Source: JAAZNO01 sp012798275
Lineage (GTDB): Bacteria; Chloroflexota; Anaerolineae; B4-G1; SLSP01
Assembly (NCBI GenBank): GCA_035347995.1
Contig: DAOPQD010000083.1
Location: forward strand, 1-14,117
DNA: 14,117 nucleotides
Direction of reading: 5' to 3'
Shown: one piece after another, positions 13,914 through 14,117 of the stretch
Layout of the letters: each line of letters starts with the position of its first letter
Position numbering within the stretch: position 1 is the stretch's first letter
Program-made: the position numbers and the translations under genes
The notes under the pieces: generated by a model
Databases searched by the model: none
What the model was told of the DNA's origin: nothing
The model's input: the letters and a program-made list of their open reading frames with translations, nothing else

Positions 13914-13960
13914 GTGAGTTGTGAGCAGTTCGGCTGGGGGTGGAATCCCCAGCCTGACAC
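13914..13960 (-). repeat. Second copy of the hairpin-plus-heptamer element
   Basis: On the plus strand: GTGAGTT, GTGAGCA (two heptamers of the AACTCAC family, reversed), GTTC, then GGCTGGGG (13932-13939) paired perfectly with CCCCAGCC (13947-13954) around GTGGAAT, then TGACAC. Read on the minus strand the order matches 10661-10758: GTGTCAGGCTGG, hairpin, CTGCTC, AACTCAC. The rest of the 13748-14117 gap holds the divergent promoters, a loose pyrimidine-rich CTCAC/CTCTC stretch (13977-14010) and the right repeat arm. Confidence 0.6.
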
Positions 13961-14013
13961 AGGCAACCGCGCGACGACTCTCTTCTCACGGCTCACTGCT
14001 CTCTCTATTTTTG

Positions 14014-14117
14014 AAGGAGACGCCATGTGCTGGCGCACATCATCCAAGCATGAAAATGTGCGGTGACTGTTCAGCCTGGCGCCAGGTAGCCAGACGGCGA
14101 TGGATGAACCTTTGTAA
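14014..14117 (+). repeat. Right arm of the ~100-bp inverted repeat
   Basis: This is the inverted counterpart of 152-250. It starts AAGGAGACGCCATG and runs to the last base of the window, so it may continue beyond. It has five extra bases relative to the left arm near 14092-14096. Foldable parts are CGCCA/TGGCG around TGTGC, the palindrome CCTGGCGCCAGG, and TCATCCA (14040-14046) with TGGATGA (14101-14107). A purine-rich AAGGAG precedes an ATG that opens only a 13-codon frame; the left arm lacks that ATG, so it is probably not coding. Confidence 0.85.

Noticed and set aside
13875..14025. T-box-like leader suggested by GAGAACAGTAAGG and GGGGGTGGAATCCCC
   Set aside because: The two motifs are only about 30 bases apart, too close for a T-box Stem I, and the GTGGAAT stretch is the loop of a palindrome that belongs to a repeat element.
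14025..14066. 13-codon leader peptide after AAGGAG in the right repeat arm
   Set aside because: The left copy has AGG in place of the ATG, so the frame is not conserved between the two copies.
152..14117. Composite transposon or integrative element bounded by the inverted repeats
   Set aside because: There is no transposase, integrase or cargo typical of mobile DNA between the arms; the enclosed genes look like chromosomal genes.
500..14117. Defence system or biosynthetic cluster
   Set aside because: None of the genes belongs to a known defence or biosynthetic family; each fits signalling, export, shape, redox or wall metabolism.

Overview
The window looks like chromosomal DNA from a GC-rich bacterium, most plausibly a Chloroflexota member. 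The main arguments are a large MEDS/PAS/GAF sensor kinase, a solitary MreB, a MacAB-like exporter with no outer-membrane partner in view, and intergenic DNA full of short-period degenerate tandem repeats and GC-rich hairpins. This assignment is an inference from style; there is no rRNA or other marker gene here. No tRNA, rRNA, CRISPR array, transposase or integrase was seen.

Layout. Positions 1-499 are non-coding: three GC-rich hairpins, one arm of a ~100-bp repeat (152-250), two octamer tracts (264-388), a dyad (441-453) and a near-consensus sigma70 promoter (465-493). The promoter lies so close to the ATG at 500 that the first gene is probably translated from a leaderless mRNA. Positions 500-4371 (+) hold a two-gene signalling operon: a MEDS-PAS-GAF-GAF histidine kinase of the HisKA_2 type, then a receiver fused to a second histidine kinase. 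Positions 4371-4744 lie between convergent genes and are mostly two heptamer arrays. The minus strand from 8151 down to 4745 encodes a three-gene exporter (membrane fusion protein, ATPase, MacB-like permease) behind an extended -10 promoter with three GGTCA-type half-sites at the start of the transcript. Next come mreB (9300-8290), an aldo/keto reductase (10542-9565), and an apparent pair of murI (11628-10762) behind a membrane-anchored zinc metalloprotease (13747-11645). Positions 13748-14117 are non-coding: divergent promoters, an 8-bp dyad between them, a hairpin repeat element, and the second arm (14014-14117) of the ~100-bp repeat, inverted relative to the first.

How the genes fit together. 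The themes are cell envelope (MreB, glutamate racemase, membrane-anchored protease, exporter) and signal transduction (the kinase pair). The kinase pair has no DNA-binding output here, so it probably feeds a longer phosphorelay. No gene set matches a known defence or mobile system. The most unusual content is non-coding: the inverted ~100-bp repeats framing the region, a hairpin-plus-heptamer element found twice, and heptamer arrays that begin at or within a few bases of stop codons.
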